From NCBI RefSeq assembly GCF_019745455.1, contig NZ_JAIETD010000099.1, positions 1-33,445 on the forward strand: DNA of 33,445 nt, written 5' to 3'. A program made the translations under genes and the position numbers. Shown here piece after piece: positions 15,797-24,540 of this stretch. This stretch comes from Methylobacterium sp. GTDB taxonomy: Bacteria; Pseudomonadota; Alphaproteobacteria; Rhizobiales; Beijerinckiaceae. The first letter of the stretch is position 1; each line of letters begins with the position of its first letter. The notes beneath the pieces are model-generated. The model worked only from the letters and a program-made list of their open reading frames with translations, ran no database searches and was not told the origin of the DNA.

Positions 15797-16891
15797 ATGG
15801 TGACGACCGGCACGGCGCGGATCGTCGAGGCCGAAGTCTCGGCTCGCTTCGCCTGGGTCGACGTCGCCAAGGGCATCTGCATCCTGCTCGTCGTCATGAT
15901 GCACTCGACGCTCGGCACCGGCGCAGCCATGGGGGGCGAGGGCTTCCTGCATGCGGTCGTCGCCTTCGCCACGCCCTTCCGCATCCCCGCCTTCTTTCTT
16001 CTTTCCGGGCTTTTCCTCGGTCGGGTGATCGACCGGGACTGGCGACGCTACGCTGACCTCCGCGTCGTGCACTTCGCGTACTTCTATGCGCTTTGGGTCG
16101 TCATCCAATCGGCCGCGAAATACGGCCAGGTCGTCGAGGGCGCCGGACCCGGGGCGTTCCTTACCCACCTCGCCTCGGCATTGGTCGAGCCCTATTCGAC
16201 GCTCTGGTTCATCTACCTGCTGGCAGTGTTCTCGGTGGTGACGAAGCTGCTCCGCCGGGCGCCGAGGCCTCTCCTCCTTCTGGCGGCCGCCCTCATGCAG
16301 ATCGTGCCGGTACCGACTTCGTCCATCCTCGTCGAGGAGTTCTGTGCCCGCTATGTCTGGTTCGTCGCCGGCTTCGTCTTCGCCGACCGGATCTTCGCTT
16401 TCGCCGGGATCGCCCGCCGCCGTCCATTCCCCGCGCTCGCCGGTCTGGCGCTCTGGGCCATCATCGGCGGCGCGCTTGCCTCGACACCGTCAGGTCTCGC
16501 TTCCTTCCCGACGCTCGCAACCTTGCCTGTCCTGAGTTTGGTGTCGGGCGGCGCTGGCGCCCTTGCAATCGTAGCGGTGGCCAGCCTGCTCACGCGTTGG
16601 GGTGGTCCCATCACCGGTGCGCTACGTCAGTGCGGCGAACGCTCGATGGTGATCTACCTGGCCTTCTTCCTGCCCATGGCTGCCACCCGTGCGGTTCTGG
16701 TGAAGACCAGCATCCTCGCGGATGTCGGCTGGGCCAGCCTCATCGTGACGGTAGCGGCGGCGACAACGCCCCTCGTCTTGGAACGGCTGACCCGCCCCAC
16801 GCCACTCGCCTTCCTGTTCCGGCGGCCTCGTGCCTTCCACATCGAGCGCCCCGCGGCGGCACCGTCCGCCCCGTTTCCGCAGGTCGCGTAG
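15797..16891 (+). CDS. Acyltransferase family 3 membrane protein
   Basis: A 364-residue multi-pass protein of the acyltransferase 3 (OafA/NodX-like) family. Such enzymes transfer acyl groups, often acetyl, to cell-surface sugars or other envelope molecules. The family hallmark is at the start: FAWVDVAKGICILLVVMMHSTL, with the conserved histidine in the first helix. IPAFFLLSGLFLGRVIDRDWRRY follows, and STLWFIYLLAVFSVVTKLLRR is also typical. About ten hydrophobic segments are seen. GAAGGGAGG upstream supports ATG 15797. Its substrate cannot be told, and nothing ties it to metal resistance other than location. Confidence 0.85.
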   Translation: MVTTGTARIVEAEVSARFAWVDVAKGICILLVVMMHSTLGTGAAMGGEGFLHAVVAFATPFRIPAFFLLSGLFLGRVIDRDWRRYADLRVVHFAYFYALWVVIQSAAKYGQVVEGAGPGAFLTHLASALVEPYSTLWFIYLLAVFSVVTKLLRRAPRPLLLLAAALMQIVPVPTSSILVEEFCARYVWFVAGFVFADRIFAFAGIARRRPFPALAGLALWAIIGGALASTPSGLASFPTLATLPVLSLVSGGAGALAIVAVASLLTRWGGPITGALRQCGERSMVIYLAFFLPMAATRAVLVKTSILADVGWASLIVTVAAATTPLVLERLTRPTPLAFLFRRPRAFHIERPAAAPSAPFPQVA

Positions 16892-16956
16892 CGCCATAGG
16901 CCTTGGCCTCTAGGAACCAGGGCGGGCGAAAGCTCCGACATTCTCACGGGAATCCC

Positions 16957-16987
16957 TTGACCTTCCCACAGTGGGAAGCCCCAGATG
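16957..16987 (+). promoter_or_regulatory. CueR-type promoter before copZ
   Basis: TTGACC (16957-16962), a 19-base spacer and CAGATG (16982-16987) contain the perfect dyad CTTCCCAC-A-GTGGGAAG (16962-16978). The CCTTCC/GGAAGG half sites and the 19-base spacer match CueR boxes. The copA promoter at 27196-27226 has the same design. The CueR encoded at 26694-27188 is the obvious activator. The promoter would drive copZ and probably the downstream RND operon. Confidence 0.75.
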
Positions 16988-17018
16988 TCTGTGGCGCCAC
17001 TCGACACGGAGAGTCGTC

Positions 17019-17234
17019 ATGATCCCGATCAAGGTAACCAAGATGAACTGCGGCGGCTGCGCCAAGGCTGTCACGCGTGCCGTCCAGGGCGTCGATCCGG
17101 CGGCACGCGTGGAGATCGACCTGAAATCCGGGCAGGTCTCCATCATGCCGGGCACCGCCGTCGCGGCAGAACGTTTCGCGGACGCCATCCGCGCCGCCGG
17201 CTTCGGGGCGGAAACGGGATCCCTTGCAGCCTGA
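17019..17234 (+). CDS. copZ: CopZ-like heavy-metal-associated (HMA) copper chaperone
   Basis: A 71-residue single HMA domain with the metal loop MNCGGCAKAVTRAV (CxxC, cysteines 11 and 14), the usual ferredoxin-like chaperone length. It would carry Cu(I) in the cytosol to CopA or CueR. Notably, the CopA of this island lacks an HMA domain of its own, so this protein supplies that fold separately. ATG 17019 follows GGAGAG. The longer frame from a GTG at 16971 is rejected because that codon lies inside the CueR dyad. It is the first gene after the CueR box. Confidence 0.87.
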   Translation: MIPIKVTKMNCGGCAKAVTRAVQGVDPAARVEIDLKSGQVSIMPGTAVAAERFADAIRAAGFGAETGSLAA

Positions 17235-17328
17235 ACGGCCTTGAATGGGAAACCATAACCGCGGCTCGAACATTCACGGTGCAGGACTGCCCGTTCCTCT
17301 AGCCCTCGATCTGGTGTAAGCAAACTCC

Positions 17329-17814
17329 ATGAGACCCAACCGGCAACTCTGGCGCCTGATGGCGGCGATGATCGCGATGATCATCGTCTACGCCGCGCCG
17401 ACTGCCGTTCAGGCTCATGGGGGCCATGCCCATCAGGGGTCCCAGCACACCACGGTGGAACAGGAACAGGTTGCGCTTCTCGCTCCGGTGAGGACGCAGC
17501 AGGTCGATACGGTCGCGTCCAAACCCACGAACTTTGCGGCGTCGACGAAACTACAGGTCGTCGATCCGCTTACATCGTCTGGCGAACCGCGCTCGTTCCT
17601 CAGGACCGTCGATGACGGTACGGCAGGCTGCCCTGGCAGCACCGGGGGTCCATGCTGCGGAAAGAAGGCCTGCTGTGCCCCCTGCATTCTGTCCGGTCAG
17701 GCGCAACTGCCAACCATGCCTTATCGGCAGTCGTCGGTCATCCTGGGCGACCTGACCGGTCGCCTCGGCGCGGGCCCTGGAGCCCTACCCGAGCCCCCTC
17801 GAACCCTCGCGTAA
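17329..17814 (+). CDS. Secreted His/Cys-rich protein of the RND operon
   Basis: I do not recognise a family. This 161-residue protein has a signal peptide or anchor (residues about 10-29, MAAMIAMIIVYAAPTAVQA). AHGGHAHQGSQH follows directly, giving a histidine cluster at the mature N-terminus. A cysteine cluster GCPGSTGGPCCGKKACCAPC sits near residue 105. Composition and place between copZ and the adaptor gene suggest a periplasmic metal ligand. Cys-rich proteins of this layout are often seen next to HME-RND genes, but I cannot name a domain. Confidence 0.7.
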   Translation: MRPNRQLWRLMAAMIAMIIVYAAPTAVQAHGGHAHQGSQHTTVEQEQVALLAPVRTQQVDTVASKPTNFAASTKLQVVDPLTSSGEPRSFLRTVDDGTAGCPGSTGGPCCGKKACCAPCILSGQAQLPTMPYRQSSVILGDLTGRLGAGPGALPEPPRTLA

Positions 17815-17820
17815 CGAACG

Positions 17821-17837
17821 GCGCGCCCTAGGCGCGC
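17821..17837. terminator. GC-rich hairpin before the CzcB-like gene
   Basis: GCGCGCC (17821-17827) and GGCGCGC (17831-17837) form a perfect 7-bp stem with the loop CTA. It is just behind the stop at 17814 and is not followed by a T-run. It could partly stop transcription or protect the 3' end of the upstream message between copZ and the RND genes. Confidence 0.35.
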
Positions 17838-17904
17838 AACGGTCGGATTCCGTCCGCTAGCCGCGGATGTGCGTCCGGTGTTCGAACGTGAGGATGCCCT
17901 TTCC

Positions 17905-19638
17905 ATGTCAACTCGATTTGCGGCCGCCCTCGTGGCGATGCTGCTGGCTGCCGTCTCGCTGGCAGGTCCCGCTCGCGCCCATGGGGGCCACGACCATGGT
18001 GCGCCGGCGACGCCGGTCTCCGCCTCCATCTCGCCCCGGGGCGAGGCCCTCTCCGATGCCTTCGAACTCACCGTCGTCCCCCGCGACGGGAAGCTGACGT
18101 TCTATCTCGACCGTTTCCGGACGAACGAGCCGGTGCGCGGCGCCGTCATCGAGGTCGAGACGCCCGAGGGCCAGCGCACCGCCTCCGAGACGGCGGACGC
18201 CGCCTACGTACTTCCCGCGCCCTGGATCGCGAAGCCCGGGTCCCATGACCTGCTGGTAACGGTGACCGCGGCGGACGTGGTGGACGTGCTCACGGTATCG
18301 GTGGCCATCCCGGACCTGAAGGCGTCCGTTCCGGCGGCCGGTTCCGGCGCGGTAACCTCGACGCAGACGGTATTGGCAACAGCCTCCACGGCGGTCGTCG
18401 ATCTGAAGGACCGCCTTGTCGCAAAGGACCCTGTCCTGGTGGCGACGGCGGCCGGGGCCTTCCTTCTGGGAATGCTCGTGACGGTGGTCGCTCGCGGCCG
18501 ACGCAACGCTCCCGCCATCGCCCTGATCGCCATCGCCATCACGCTGACGCTCGGCACGGCTGCGTTCGCCCATGGGGACGAGGACCATGGCGCGCCCGTG
18601 CAGGGTGCCGCCTTGATCGCTCCCTCCCAGGTCACGACCGACCTCGCGCAGCGGCTTCCCGACGGTTCGGTCTTCGTCCCGAAGCCCACCCAGCGTCTCT
18701 TGGTCCTGCGCACGACGATGACGGAGGCAGCCACCTTCCGGCGCACGGTCGAGCTGCCGGGCCGCGTCATCCCCGATCCGAACGCCAGCGGCGTCGTGCA
18801 GTCCTCCGTCGGCGGCCGCGTCTCGCCGCCTCCCTCGGGCATATTCCCGCGTCTCGGCACGACGGTGAGGAAGGGCGATGTACTCGCCTATGTGACTCAG
18901 CCGGTGCAAGCCATCGACGTCTCGGACATGCGCCAGCGCCAGGGCGAGCTCGACCAGCAGATCGGCATCGTCGAGCGCCGCGTCGACCGCTTCAAGAGGC
19001 TGTCGGTCACGGGGGCAGTGGCCCAGACCCAGCTCGACGACGCGCAGTCGGAGCTGACCGGCTTGCGCGACCGCCGGGCCGCCCTGGACAAGGTTCGCCT
19101 CGAACCGGAAGCCCTGATCGCCCCGGTCGACGGCATCGTGGCGCAGGCCTCCGCCGTGTCGGGGCAGATGGCGAGCCCCGGCGCCATGATCTTCCAGATC
19201 ATCGATCCGGCCCGCCTGTGGGTCGAGGCCCTGAGCTTCGACGCCCTCACGGCGGCCCAGGACGCCAACGCCCGCCTCGCGGACGGACGCAGCCTGAAGC
19301 TCACCTACCAGGGCTCGGGCTTCGCCGACCGCAACCAGGCCATCCCCGTCCAGTTCGCGGTCCGGGGCAACACCTCCGGCCTGCGCGTCGGGCAGTTCGT
19401 GACCGTGCTCGCGGCCACCGACGTCGAGCAGAAGGGCCTCGCCTTGCCCCGCGCCAGCGTCGTGCGATCCAGCAACGGGCAGGACATCGTCTACGAACAC
19501 ACGACGGCAGAGCGCTTCGAGGCTCGCCCCGTGCGCATCGAACCCCTCGACGGAACCCGGGTGCTGGTCGCCGAGGGCGTCGGGCCAGGCAAGCGCATCG
19601 TGACGCTCGGTGCCGAACTCCTCGATCAGGTGCGCTGA
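17905..19638 (+). CDS. Two-part CzcB/HlyD-like periplasmic adaptor fusion
   Basis: A 577-residue protein, much longer than ordinary CzcB adaptors. Part 1 has a signal peptide (residues 1-25) leading into HGGHDHG, then a beta-rich extracytoplasmic domain (about 45-140, FELTVVPRDGKLTFYLDRFRTNEPV) and a transmembrane helix (about 174-195). A second hydrophobic stretch (about 200-220, IALIAIAITLTLGTAAFA) looks like an internal signal peptide and is followed by HGDEDHG. Part 2, from about residue 270, is a standard adaptor with ELPGRVIPDPN, a coiled-coil hairpin (MRQRQGELDQQIGIVERRVDRF) and lipoyl/barrel motifs (APVDGIVAQ). ATG 17905 is preferred over an upstream GTG because it opens the signal peptide. 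It ends 3 bases before the pump gene. Confidence 0.88.
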   Translation: MSTRFAAALVAMLLAAVSLAGPARAHGGHDHGAPATPVSASISPRGEALSDAFELTVVPRDGKLTFYLDRFRTNEPVRGAVIEVETPEGQRTASETADAAYVLPAPWIAKPGSHDLLVTVTAADVVDVLTVSVAIPDLKASVPAAGSGAVTSTQTVLATASTAVVDLKDRLVAKDPVLVATAAGAFLLGMLVTVVARGRRNAPAIALIAIAITLTLGTAAFAHGDEDHGAPVQGAALIAPSQVTTDLAQRLPDGSVFVPKPTQRLLVLRTTMTEAATFRRTVELPGRVIPDPNASGVVQSSVGGRVSPPPSGIFPRLGTTVRKGDVLAYVTQPVQAIDVSDMRQRQGELDQQIGIVERRVDRFKRLSVTGAVAQTQLDDAQSELTGLRDRRAALDKVRLEPEALIAPVDGIVAQASAVSGQMASPGAMIFQIIDPARLWVEALSFDALTAAQDANARLADGRSLKLTYQGSGFADRNQAIPVQFAVRGNTSGLRVGQFVTVLAATDVEQKGLALPRASVVRSSNGQDIVYEHTTAERFEARPVRIEPLDGTRVLVAEGVGPGKRIVTLGAELLDQVR

Positions 19639-19641
19639 GCC

Positions 19642-22600
19642 ATGTTCACGTTTCTCGTCACGCAGTCGCTGCGCAACCGCCTGCTCGTCCTCGCCATCGC
19701 GGCGGTGCTGATCCTCTACGGAGCGTTCACGGTCACGAAGCTGCCGGTCGACGTCTTCCCTGACCTGAACAAGCCGACGGTCACCATCATGACCGAAGCC
19801 GAAGGGCTGGCGCCTCCCGAGGTCGAGCAACTCGTCACCTATCCCATCGAGACCCGGATGAACGGCCTGCCTGGCGTCAGCCGGGTCCGGTCGGTCTCCG
19901 GGGTCGGCCTCTCCATCGTCTACGTCGAGTTCGACTGGGGCACGGACATCTATCGCAACCGGCAGCAGGTCGGCGAACGCCTGTCCCTGGTCCGCGAGCA
20001 GCTGCCGCCCAACACGACCCCGCAGATGGGTCCGATCTCCTCGATCATGGGGCAGATCCTGCTGGTGGCGATGACCAGCGACAAGGCCTCACCCATGGAG
20101 GTGCGCGAGGCCGCCGACTTCGTCCTGCGGCCGCGACTGCTCACCATCCCGGGCGTCGCGCAGGCGATCCCGATGGGCGGCGAGGTCCGCCAGTTCCGGG
20201 TGAGCCCGAACCCCGCCGCGATGCGGGCGCTTGGGGTGACGAACGCCCAACTCGAAGGCGCCCTGGCCCAGTTCGGCACCAACGCCGGCGGCGGCTTCAC
20301 CGACCAATATTCCCGCGAGTACCTGATCCGGAACATCGGCCGGACCATGAGCCTCGACGACCTGCGCAGCATCGTCGTCGCCACCGCAGGAGCTGCGCCG
20401 GTCCACCTGCGCCAGGTGGCGGAGGTCTCGTTCGCCGCTAAGGTGAAGCGCGGCGACAGCGGCTACATGGGCAAGCCGGCCGTCATCGTCTCGGTCGAGA
20501 AGCAGCCCGACGTCGACACGGTCAAGCTCACGCGGGAGATCGAACGGGCCTTGAAGGAGGTCACGTCCACGCTGCCGAACGGCATCAAGGCCGACCAGAT
20601 CCTGTTCCGCCAGGCGAACTTCATCGAGTCCTCCATCCGGAACGTGCAGACGGTCCTGGTCGAGGCGATCGTCGTGGTCGCCATCGTGCTGTTCGCGTTC
20701 CTGTTGAACGTCCGCACCACGGCCATCTCGCTGACCGCGATCCCGGTCTCCATCCTGACCACGGCCGTGGTCTTCCACTTCCTCGGCTTGTCCATCAACA
20801 CCATGACGCTGGGCGGGCTGGCCATCGCCATCGGCGAGCTCGTCGACGACGCGGTGGTCGACGTAGAGAACATCTTCCGCCGCCTACGGGAAAACAGGGC
20901 GGCCGGGTCCCCGCACTCGGTCTTCGACGTCGTCGTCTCGGCCTCAAACGAGGTCCGTTCCGGCATCGTCTACGCGACGCTGATCATCGTCCTGGTGTTC
21001 GTGCCGCTGTTCGCGCTGTCGGGCATCGAGGGGAGGCTCTTCGCGCCGCTTGGTCAGGCCTACATCATCTCGATCCTGGCGAGCCTCCTGGTCTCGGTCA
21101 CCCTGACGCCGGTGATGGCCTACTACCTGCTGCCGGGGCTGAAGAGCCTCGACCATCGCGAAAGCTGGTTCATCCGGGCGCTCAAGCGCGGCAACGCGGC
21201 TCTGCTTGCCGTCGCCTTCCGGCACCAGCGCCTGCTGATGGGCAGCGTCGCCGTCGGGGTCGTCGCCGCCGGCGTCATGGCTTGGCAGTTGCCGCGGGCC
21301 TTCCTGCCCCCGTTCAACGAGGGGTCGTTCACGGTCAACATGACCTTCAACCCGGGGATCTCGCTGTCCGAGAGCAACCGGGTCGGCCTGATCGCGGAAA
21401 GCCTGCTCCTGCAGATCCCGGAGGTCTCGGCGGTCGGTCGCCGCACCGGCCGGGCCGAGCTCGACGAGCACGCCGAGGGCGTCCACTCGTCGGAGATCGA
21501 GGTCGAGCTCAAGGCCGGCGGCCGCTCGAAGGAGGCGGTCACCGCCGACATCCGCGCCCGCATGGCGATGCTGCCGGTCTCGGCCAATGTCGGGCAGCCG
21601 ATCTCGCACCGCCTCGACCACATGCTCTCGGGCGTGCGGGCCGAGCTCGCCCTTAAGATCTTCGGCGAAGACCTCGATGCGTTGCGCCGCATCGCCAACG
21701 ACCTGCGCGAGCGCATGGCCAGGATCCCCGGGCTTGCCGACCTGCAGATCGAGAAGCAGGTGCGGATCCCGCAGCTGGAGATCCGGGTCGACTACACCCG
21801 GGCCGCCCTCTACGGGGTCCAACCGGCCGCTGTCGTCGAGCAGCTGAGCCGCCTATCGAACGGACGCGTGGTCTCGACGGTCGTCGACGGCTACCGCCGC
21901 TTCGACGTGGTCGTACGCCTGTCCGAGCGCCAGCGCACGACGCAGGGGCTCGGCGACCTCCTCATCGAGACGCCGTCGGGTTGGGTCCCGGCCCGCCAGA
22001 TCGCCGACATCCGCGAGACCGACGGCCCGAACCAGATCCTGCGCGAGAACGCGCGCCGGCGCCTGGTGGTCCAGGCCAACACCAACGGCGACAGCGACAT
22101 GGCGACCATCGTGGACGCGATCCGCGGGGTCGTGGCCGAGGCGAAGCTGCCGCCGGGGTTCTTCACGAGCCTGGAGGGCACCTTCCAGGCCCAGGAGGAG
22201 GCGAGCCGCACCATCGGCGCGCTGTCGCTGCTGTCCCTCGCGATGGTCTTCGCCATCCTCTACAGCCGCTACCGCTCGGGCGTTCTGGCGCTCATCATCA
22301 TGGGCAATGTCCCGCTCGCCCTCATCGGCAGCGTGCTCGCCCTCTGGCTGGTGGGGCAGCCGCTGTCGGTCGCCTCGATGATCGGCTTCATCACGCTGAC
22401 CGGCATCGCCGCGCGCAACGGCATCCTGAAGATCAGCCATTACCTCAACCTGTCCCTCCACGAGAACGTGCCGTTCGGGCGCGAATTGGTGGTCCGGGGA
22501 AGCCTGGAGCGGCTGACGCCGGTGCTGATGACGGCCCTCTCGGCCGGCGTCGCCCTGGTGCCGCTGCTGATCGATGCCGAGACCCCCGGCAAGGAGATCC

Positions 22601-22779
22601 TCCACCCGGTCGCGGTGACGATCTTCGGCGGGCTGATCAGCGCCACCCTCCTCGACACCTTCCTGACGCCCGTCCTGTTCCTCAGGTACGGCCGCAAACC
22701 CCTTGAGCGCCTGCGCGCCGCCCAGGTTCAGACCACTCCGACGGACGGCGCCAAGGCGCGTCCCGTCGAGGCGTTCTGA
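19642..22779 (+). CDS. HME-RND efflux pump, CzcA/CusA family, substrate unclear
   Basis: A 1045-residue inner-membrane RND pump, the partner of the adaptor just upstream. The family is clear from [41 protein letters not shown] and the relay helix [19 protein letters not shown] (D402, E409, N410). The CusA methionine path is not kept. YMPTTLPG is replaced by [10 protein letters not shown], the EMFETIINLK region by [11 protein letters not shown], and RIDML by RLDHML. So it probably does not move Cu(I) by the CusA route. Divalent metals such as Co, Zn, Cd or Ni are alternatives. The extra acidic residue pair (D402-D403) in the relay helix is unlike the CusA of this window. No outer-membrane factor is nearby. 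Confidence 0.9.
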   Translation: MFTFLVTQSLRNRLLVLAIAAVLILYGAFTVTKLPVDVFPDLNKPTVTIMTEAEGLAPPEVEQLVTYPIETRMNGLPGVSRVRSVSGVGLSIVYVEFDWGTDIYRNRQQVGERLSLVREQLPPNTTPQMGPISSIMGQILLVAMTSDKASPMEVREAADFVLRPRLLTIPGVAQAIPMGGEVRQFRVSPNPAAMRALGVTNAQLEGALAQFGTNAGGGFTDQYSREYLIRNIGRTMSLDDLRSIVVATAGAAPVHLRQVAEVSFAAKVKRGDSGYMGKPAVIVSVEKQPDVDTVKLTREIERALKEVTSTLPNGIKADQILFRQANFIESSIRNVQTVLVEAIVVVAIVLFAFLLNVRTTAISLTAIPVSILTTAVVFHFLGLSINTMTLGGLAIAIGELVDDAVVDVENIFRRLRENRAAGSPHSVFDVVVSASNEVRSGIVYATLIIVLVFVPLFALSGIEGRLFAPLGQAYIISILASLLVSVTLTPVMAYYLLPGLKSLDHRESWFIRALKRGNAALLAVAFRHQRLLMGSVAVGVVAAGVMAWQLPRAFLPPFNEGSFTVNMTFNPGISLSESNRVGLIAESLLLQIPEVSAVGRRTGRAELDEHAEGVHSSEIEVELKAGGRSKEAVTADIRARMAMLPVSANVGQPISHRLDHMLSGVRAELALKIFGEDLDALRRIANDLRERMARIPGLADLQIEKQVRIPQLEIRVDYTRAALYGVQPAAVVEQLSRLSNGRVVSTVVDGYRRFDVVVRLSERQRTTQGLGDLLIETPSGWVPARQIADIRETDGPNQILRENARRRLVVQANTNGDSDMATIVDAIRGVVAEAKLPPGFFTSLEGTFQAQEEASRTIGALSLLSLAMVFAILYSRYRSGVLALIIMGNVPLALIGSVLALWLVGQPLSVASMIGFITLTGIAARNGILKISHYLNLSLHENVPFGRELVVRGSLERLTPVLMTALSAGVALVPLLIDAETPGKEILHPVAVTIFGGLISATLLDTFLTPVLFLRYGRKPLERLRAAQVQTTPTDGAKARPVEAF

Positions 22780-22850
22780 GCAACCCCCGTAGCGAACCCA
22801 ACCGGGCGAGGCCATTCCGGCCGACCCGACCGAAGACCTGGAGACATCCC

Positions 22851-23099
22851 ATGAAGACACTGACAGCCGCCGCCGCCCTGATCCTTCTCGGCCTGGCGTC
22901 ACCCGTGCTCGCCGACGATCAGGGCAACGCGAACGCCGAACAGCAGACCCAGCCGACCCCGTCCCGCGGCAACACCTCGGGCGGTCCGGCCCACGACCTG
23001 AACACGTCCGGTCGCGATGCGGCGCGGCCGGGCAGGAGTTCGGATGACGCCCGGGGTCGGGCTCCTGCGTCCACCGGCACCGCCGCGCCTGCCCGCTGA
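22851..23099 (+). CDS. Small secreted disordered protein
   Basis: An 82-residue protein with a clear signal peptide (residues 1-21, LTAAAALILLGLASPVLA). The mature part is hydrophilic and low-complexity (Asn, Gln, Gly, Ser, Arg), probably disordered, without Cys or clustered His. CTGGAGA upstream of ATG 22851 is a good ribosome-binding site. It lies between the pump and the next periplasmic gene, with only 19 bases to the latter. I cannot assign a function. Confidence 0.65.
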   Translation: MKTLTAAAALILLGLASPVLADDQGNANAEQQTQPTPSRGNTSGGPAHDLNTSGRDAARPGRSSDDARGRAPASTGTAAPAR

Positions 23100-23118
23100 T
23101 AGGAAGGAACCCGCCACC

Positions 23119-23499
23119 ATGACCATGATGATGCTAGGCAAGCTCGCGCTTGCTGCCGGCTTGGCCATCGCGACGCCCCTTCACGCTCATGAGGTGGTGG
23201 GAACCGGACCGAACGGCGGCCGGGTCACGGACGCCGGCAAGTACCACGTCGAGCTCGTCGCCAAGGACGCAAGCGTCGACGTCTACCTGACCGATGCCGA
23301 CACCAAGCCCGTCCCGGCCGCCGGCTTCAAAGGGACGGCGATCCTCGTCGTCGACGGCAAGCCGGCGCGCGTCGCCCTGACGCCCGCCGACGGAAGCCGG
23401 CTCAGCGGCAAGGCGGACGTCGCGATCAAGCCCAACCCGAAAGGGGCCGTGCAGTTGACGGCCCCGGACGGCACCAGCGCCAGCGGCAAGTTCAACTGA
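23119..23499 (+). CDS. Periplasmic conserved protein of metal RND operon
   Basis: A 126-residue exported protein with a signal peptide to about residue 23 (LALAAGLAIATPLHA). The mature part begins HEVVGTGPNGGRVTDAGKYHVELV and continues as a beta-rich domain (VDVYLTDADTKPVPAAGFKGTAILVV). GPNGG-x-V-x-DAG-x-YH-x-EL is a recurring pattern in small proteins encoded beside HME-RND systems, but its function is unknown to me. AGGAAGGA precedes ATG 23119. The longer frame starting at 23017 overlaps the previous gene and is rejected. Confidence 0.78.
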   Translation: MTMMMLGKLALAAGLAIATPLHAHEVVGTGPNGGRVTDAGKYHVELVAKDASVDVYLTDADTKPVPAAGFKGTAILVVDGKPARVALTPADGSRLSGKADVAIKPNPKGAVQLTAPDGTSASGKFN

Positions 23500-23531
23500 C
23501 CCTGGACCACTCTCGAAGCAGGAATCCCCAA

Positions 23532-23960
23532 ATGACGACCACCAAGCTCCTCGCCGCCGCGCTCCTGGCCGCGACCCTTGCCGGGCCGGCGCTGGCCCAG
23601 GGCACGCATTCCCACGGCGACCACAAGATGGCCGGCGACCCGAGCGCGACGCACGACGCCGACATGATGAAGATGATCAACGCCATGAAGCCCGACCCGA
23701 AGGATCCGCCCTCGACCAAGGACTTCAAGGCGGCCGACATGACGATGATGCACGACATGCACGTGCCCTACACCGGCAACGCCGACGTCGACTTCCGCAC
23801 GCACATGATCCCGCACCACAAGGGCGCGGTCGAGATGTCCAAGGTGGCGCTGAAGCACGCCAAGGACCCGGCCACCAAGAAAATGGCGGAGCAGATCATC
23901 GCCGACCAGGAGAAGGAGATTGCCGATATGGAAGCGTGGCTGAAGAAGAACGCCAAGTAG
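23532..23960 (+). CDS. Secreted DUF305 protein (first copy)
   Basis: A 142-residue periplasmic DUF305 protein with a four-helix ferritin-like fold, linked to copper tolerance. The signal peptide ends near residue 22 (GPALAQ), followed by the His/Met-rich GTHSHGDHKMAG. The conserved motif HMIPHHKGAVEM is at residues 91-102. KKMAEQIIADQEKEIADMEAWL forms the usual C-terminal helix. It is the last gene of the run that begins at copZ, 32 bases behind the previous gene. It is one of three DUF305 proteins in this window. Confidence 0.88.
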   Translation: MTTTKLLAAALLAATLAGPALAQGTHSHGDHKMAGDPSATHDADMMKMINAMKPDPKDPPSTKDFKAADMTMMHDMHVPYTGNADVDFRTHMIPHHKGAVEMSKVALKHAKDPATKKMAEQIIADQEKEIADMEAWLKKNAK

Positions 23961-24045
23961 GACGGCGCAAAGAACGGCTGCTGATATCGTAGACTGCGTC
24001 TTCGATTTTTTCGAAAACGATCTGAACAAGATCTTATCCAACGGG

Positions 24046-24120
24046 TTACCAGTAAATCTGCGACTGTATGCAATCAAGCATGCAGTCGCGGAGCGGTAAA
24101 CTATTATCTTTTACTGGTAA
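24046..24120. repeat. Nested inverted repeats before the copper-storage gene
   Basis: The outer arms TTACCAGTAAA (24046-24056) and TTTACTGGTAA (24110-24120) are perfect inverted copies. Within them lies a second pair, GCGACTGTATGC (24060-24071) and GCATGCAGTCGC (24078-24089), 11 of 12 matched with a 6-base loop. The whole lies in an AT-rich 181-base gap unlike its surroundings and ends 21 bases before the Csp start codon. It could be an RNA leader structure, a protein-binding site or a small mobile-element remnant. No known riboswitch is recognised. Confidence 0.65.
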
Positions 24121-24141
24121 GCTAAGAAAGGATAAGCCACG

Positions 24142-24474
24142 ATGGACAAGATATCATCAGAAATGCAGTCGTGCATCGACACGTGTCTGCGATGCTACCA
24201 GACTTGCCTCGGCATGGCCTCGAACCACTGCCTGCCCGCCGGCGGCAAGCACGTCGAGCCTGGGCACTTCCGGCTCATGATGGCCTGTGCCGAGATCTGC
24301 CGCACCTCCGCGCACTTCATGCTGATCGGGGCCCCCGAGCACAGGCACACCTGCAGGGCCTGCGCCGAGGTGTGCGAGGCCTGCGCCAAGAGCTGCGAGG
24401 GGGTCGGGGACATGCAGGACTGCGTCGCCCAGTGCCGCGCCTGCGCCGAGAGCTGCCGGAAGATGGCGGCCTGA
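24142..24474 (+). CDS. Four-helix copper-storage protein (Csp/DUF326)
   Basis: A 110-residue four-helix-bundle protein with 16 cysteines arranged as C-x2-C and C-x3-C pairs (11, 15, 18, 22, 30, 49, 53, 71, 74, 78, 81, 85, 94, 98, 101, 105). This is the pattern of Csp proteins, which pack many Cu(I) ions inside the bundle. There is no signal peptide, so it is the cytosolic (Csp3-like) kind. Histidines H58, H67 and H69 are near the open end of the bundle, as in known Csp. AAAGGA precedes ATG 24142. It follows the nested inverted repeat directly. Confidence 0.9.
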   Translation: MDKISSEMQSCIDTCLRCYQTCLGMASNHCLPAGGKHVEPGHFRLMMACAEICRTSAHFMLIGAPEHRHTCRACAEVCEACAKSCEGVGDMQDCVAQCRACAESCRKMAA

Positions 24475-24540
24475 CCTCGTCCTGACGGCTGTGGGGCTCC
24501 GCTCGAAGCCCGGCTTCACTCGGAACAGAAGGATTGAGCA

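Noticed and set aside
17908..19830. 640-codon minus-strand frame opposite the adaptor gene
   Set aside because: This is a long shadow frame typical of GC-rich coding DNA. The plus strand encodes an unmistakable adaptor.
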